NCBI GenBank assembly: GCA_031286005.1
Contig: JAITVC010000203.1
Span: 1-6,753, forward strand
Origin: Bacteroidales bacterium
GTDB lineage: Bacteria > Bacteroidota > Bacteroidia > Bacteroidales > P3
Length of the DNA stretch: 6,753 bases
Reading direction: 5' to 3'
Position numbers and translations under genes: made by a program. Below the pieces are notes generated by a model. That model did not search any database and was not told where the DNA came from. It worked only from the letters and a program-made list of their open reading frames with translations. Below are positions 6,679 to 6,753 of this stretch, in pieces. Within the stretch, counting starts at the first letter, position 1; every line of letters starts with the position of its first letter.

Positions 6679-6753
6679 ATGAAATTCTTTAACGAACATA
6701 TCAAGATTCTAAAATCCAATTGCCAACAGGAGAATTGGGCTTATCTTTGTGAT
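6679..6753 (+). CDS. Possible start of an unrecognised CDS, cut by the window edge
   Basis: ATG at 6679 opens a frame of 25 codons to the edge (MKFFNEHIKILKSNCQQENW, then AYLCD). It follows a hairpin and a purine-rich AAAGAAAAGA stretch that could serve as a leader. The peptide is not the N-terminus of MurG, MurC, FtsQ, FtsA or FtsZ, which would normally come next in this cluster. The frame is short, and the overlapping promoter-like sequence at 6719-6749 argues that it could be non-coding. Confidence 0.3.
   Translation, partial: MKFFNEHIKILKSNCQQENWAYLCD
6719..6749 (+). promoter_or_regulatory. Candidate Bacteroidota-type promoter
   Basis: TATCTTTG at 6742-6749 matches the known Bacteroidota -7 consensus TAnnTTTG, and ATTG at 6719-6722 lies 19 bases upstream where the -33 TTTG/TTG element is expected. 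An inverted pair CCAATT (6716-6721) and AATTGG (6733-6738) overlaps the upstream half and could be an operator or chance. The downstream gene is beyond the edge, so this rests on the motif and spacing only. Confidence 0.35.

Overview
The window looks like part of the division and cell-wall (dcw) gene cluster of a member of the Bacteroidota. The evidence is the gene order (ftsI-type PBP with one PASTA domain, murE, mraY, murD, ftsW), the Bacteroidota style of the MraY and MurD sequences, A/T-rich leaders without strong Shine-Dalgarno sites, a TAnnTTTG-type promoter candidate near the right edge, and a TonB-C protein of the kind common in this phylum. MurE carries the DNPR motif, so the peptidoglycan is expected to contain meso-diaminopimelate. 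No genus can be named from the sequence alone. All genes read on the + strand.

Layout: 2-1504 is the 3' part of a class B penicillin-binding protein (transpeptidase plus PASTA). It overlaps murE (1501-2958) by an ATGA junction. A palindromic intergenic element (2967-2994) precedes mraY (3013-4155). A second dispersed-type element (4164-4186) lies before a murD reading frame (4219-4767) that encodes only the C-terminal ligase domain of MurD. ftsW (4767-5981) overlaps murD by one base. A TonB C-terminal-domain gene (5984-6589) follows ftsW, in the place where murG usually sits. Its first ~37 codons contain a dispersed repeat. A hairpin (6644-6664) precedes the start of an unrecognised open frame that runs off the window (6679-6753).

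How the genes work together: MurD and MurE add D-Glu and meso-DAP to UDP-MurNAc-L-Ala in the cytoplasm, and MraY moves the completed pentapeptide precursor onto undecaprenyl phosphate to give lipid I. After MurG and flipping, FtsW polymerises lipid II at the septum and the PBP cross-links the new strands. All of these except an intact MurD are represented here.

The most notable features are the missing ~255 N-terminal residues of MurD (UDP-binding domain and nearly all of the ATP-binding domain), and the short repeat elements at four gene junctions. The elements at 4164-4186 and 6051-6077 share an 11-of-12-base core in opposite orientation and bracket the shortened murD plus ftsW. I see no new defence system, CRISPR array, RNA gene or complete insertion sequence. 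The unusual content is the disturbed dcw cluster itself.
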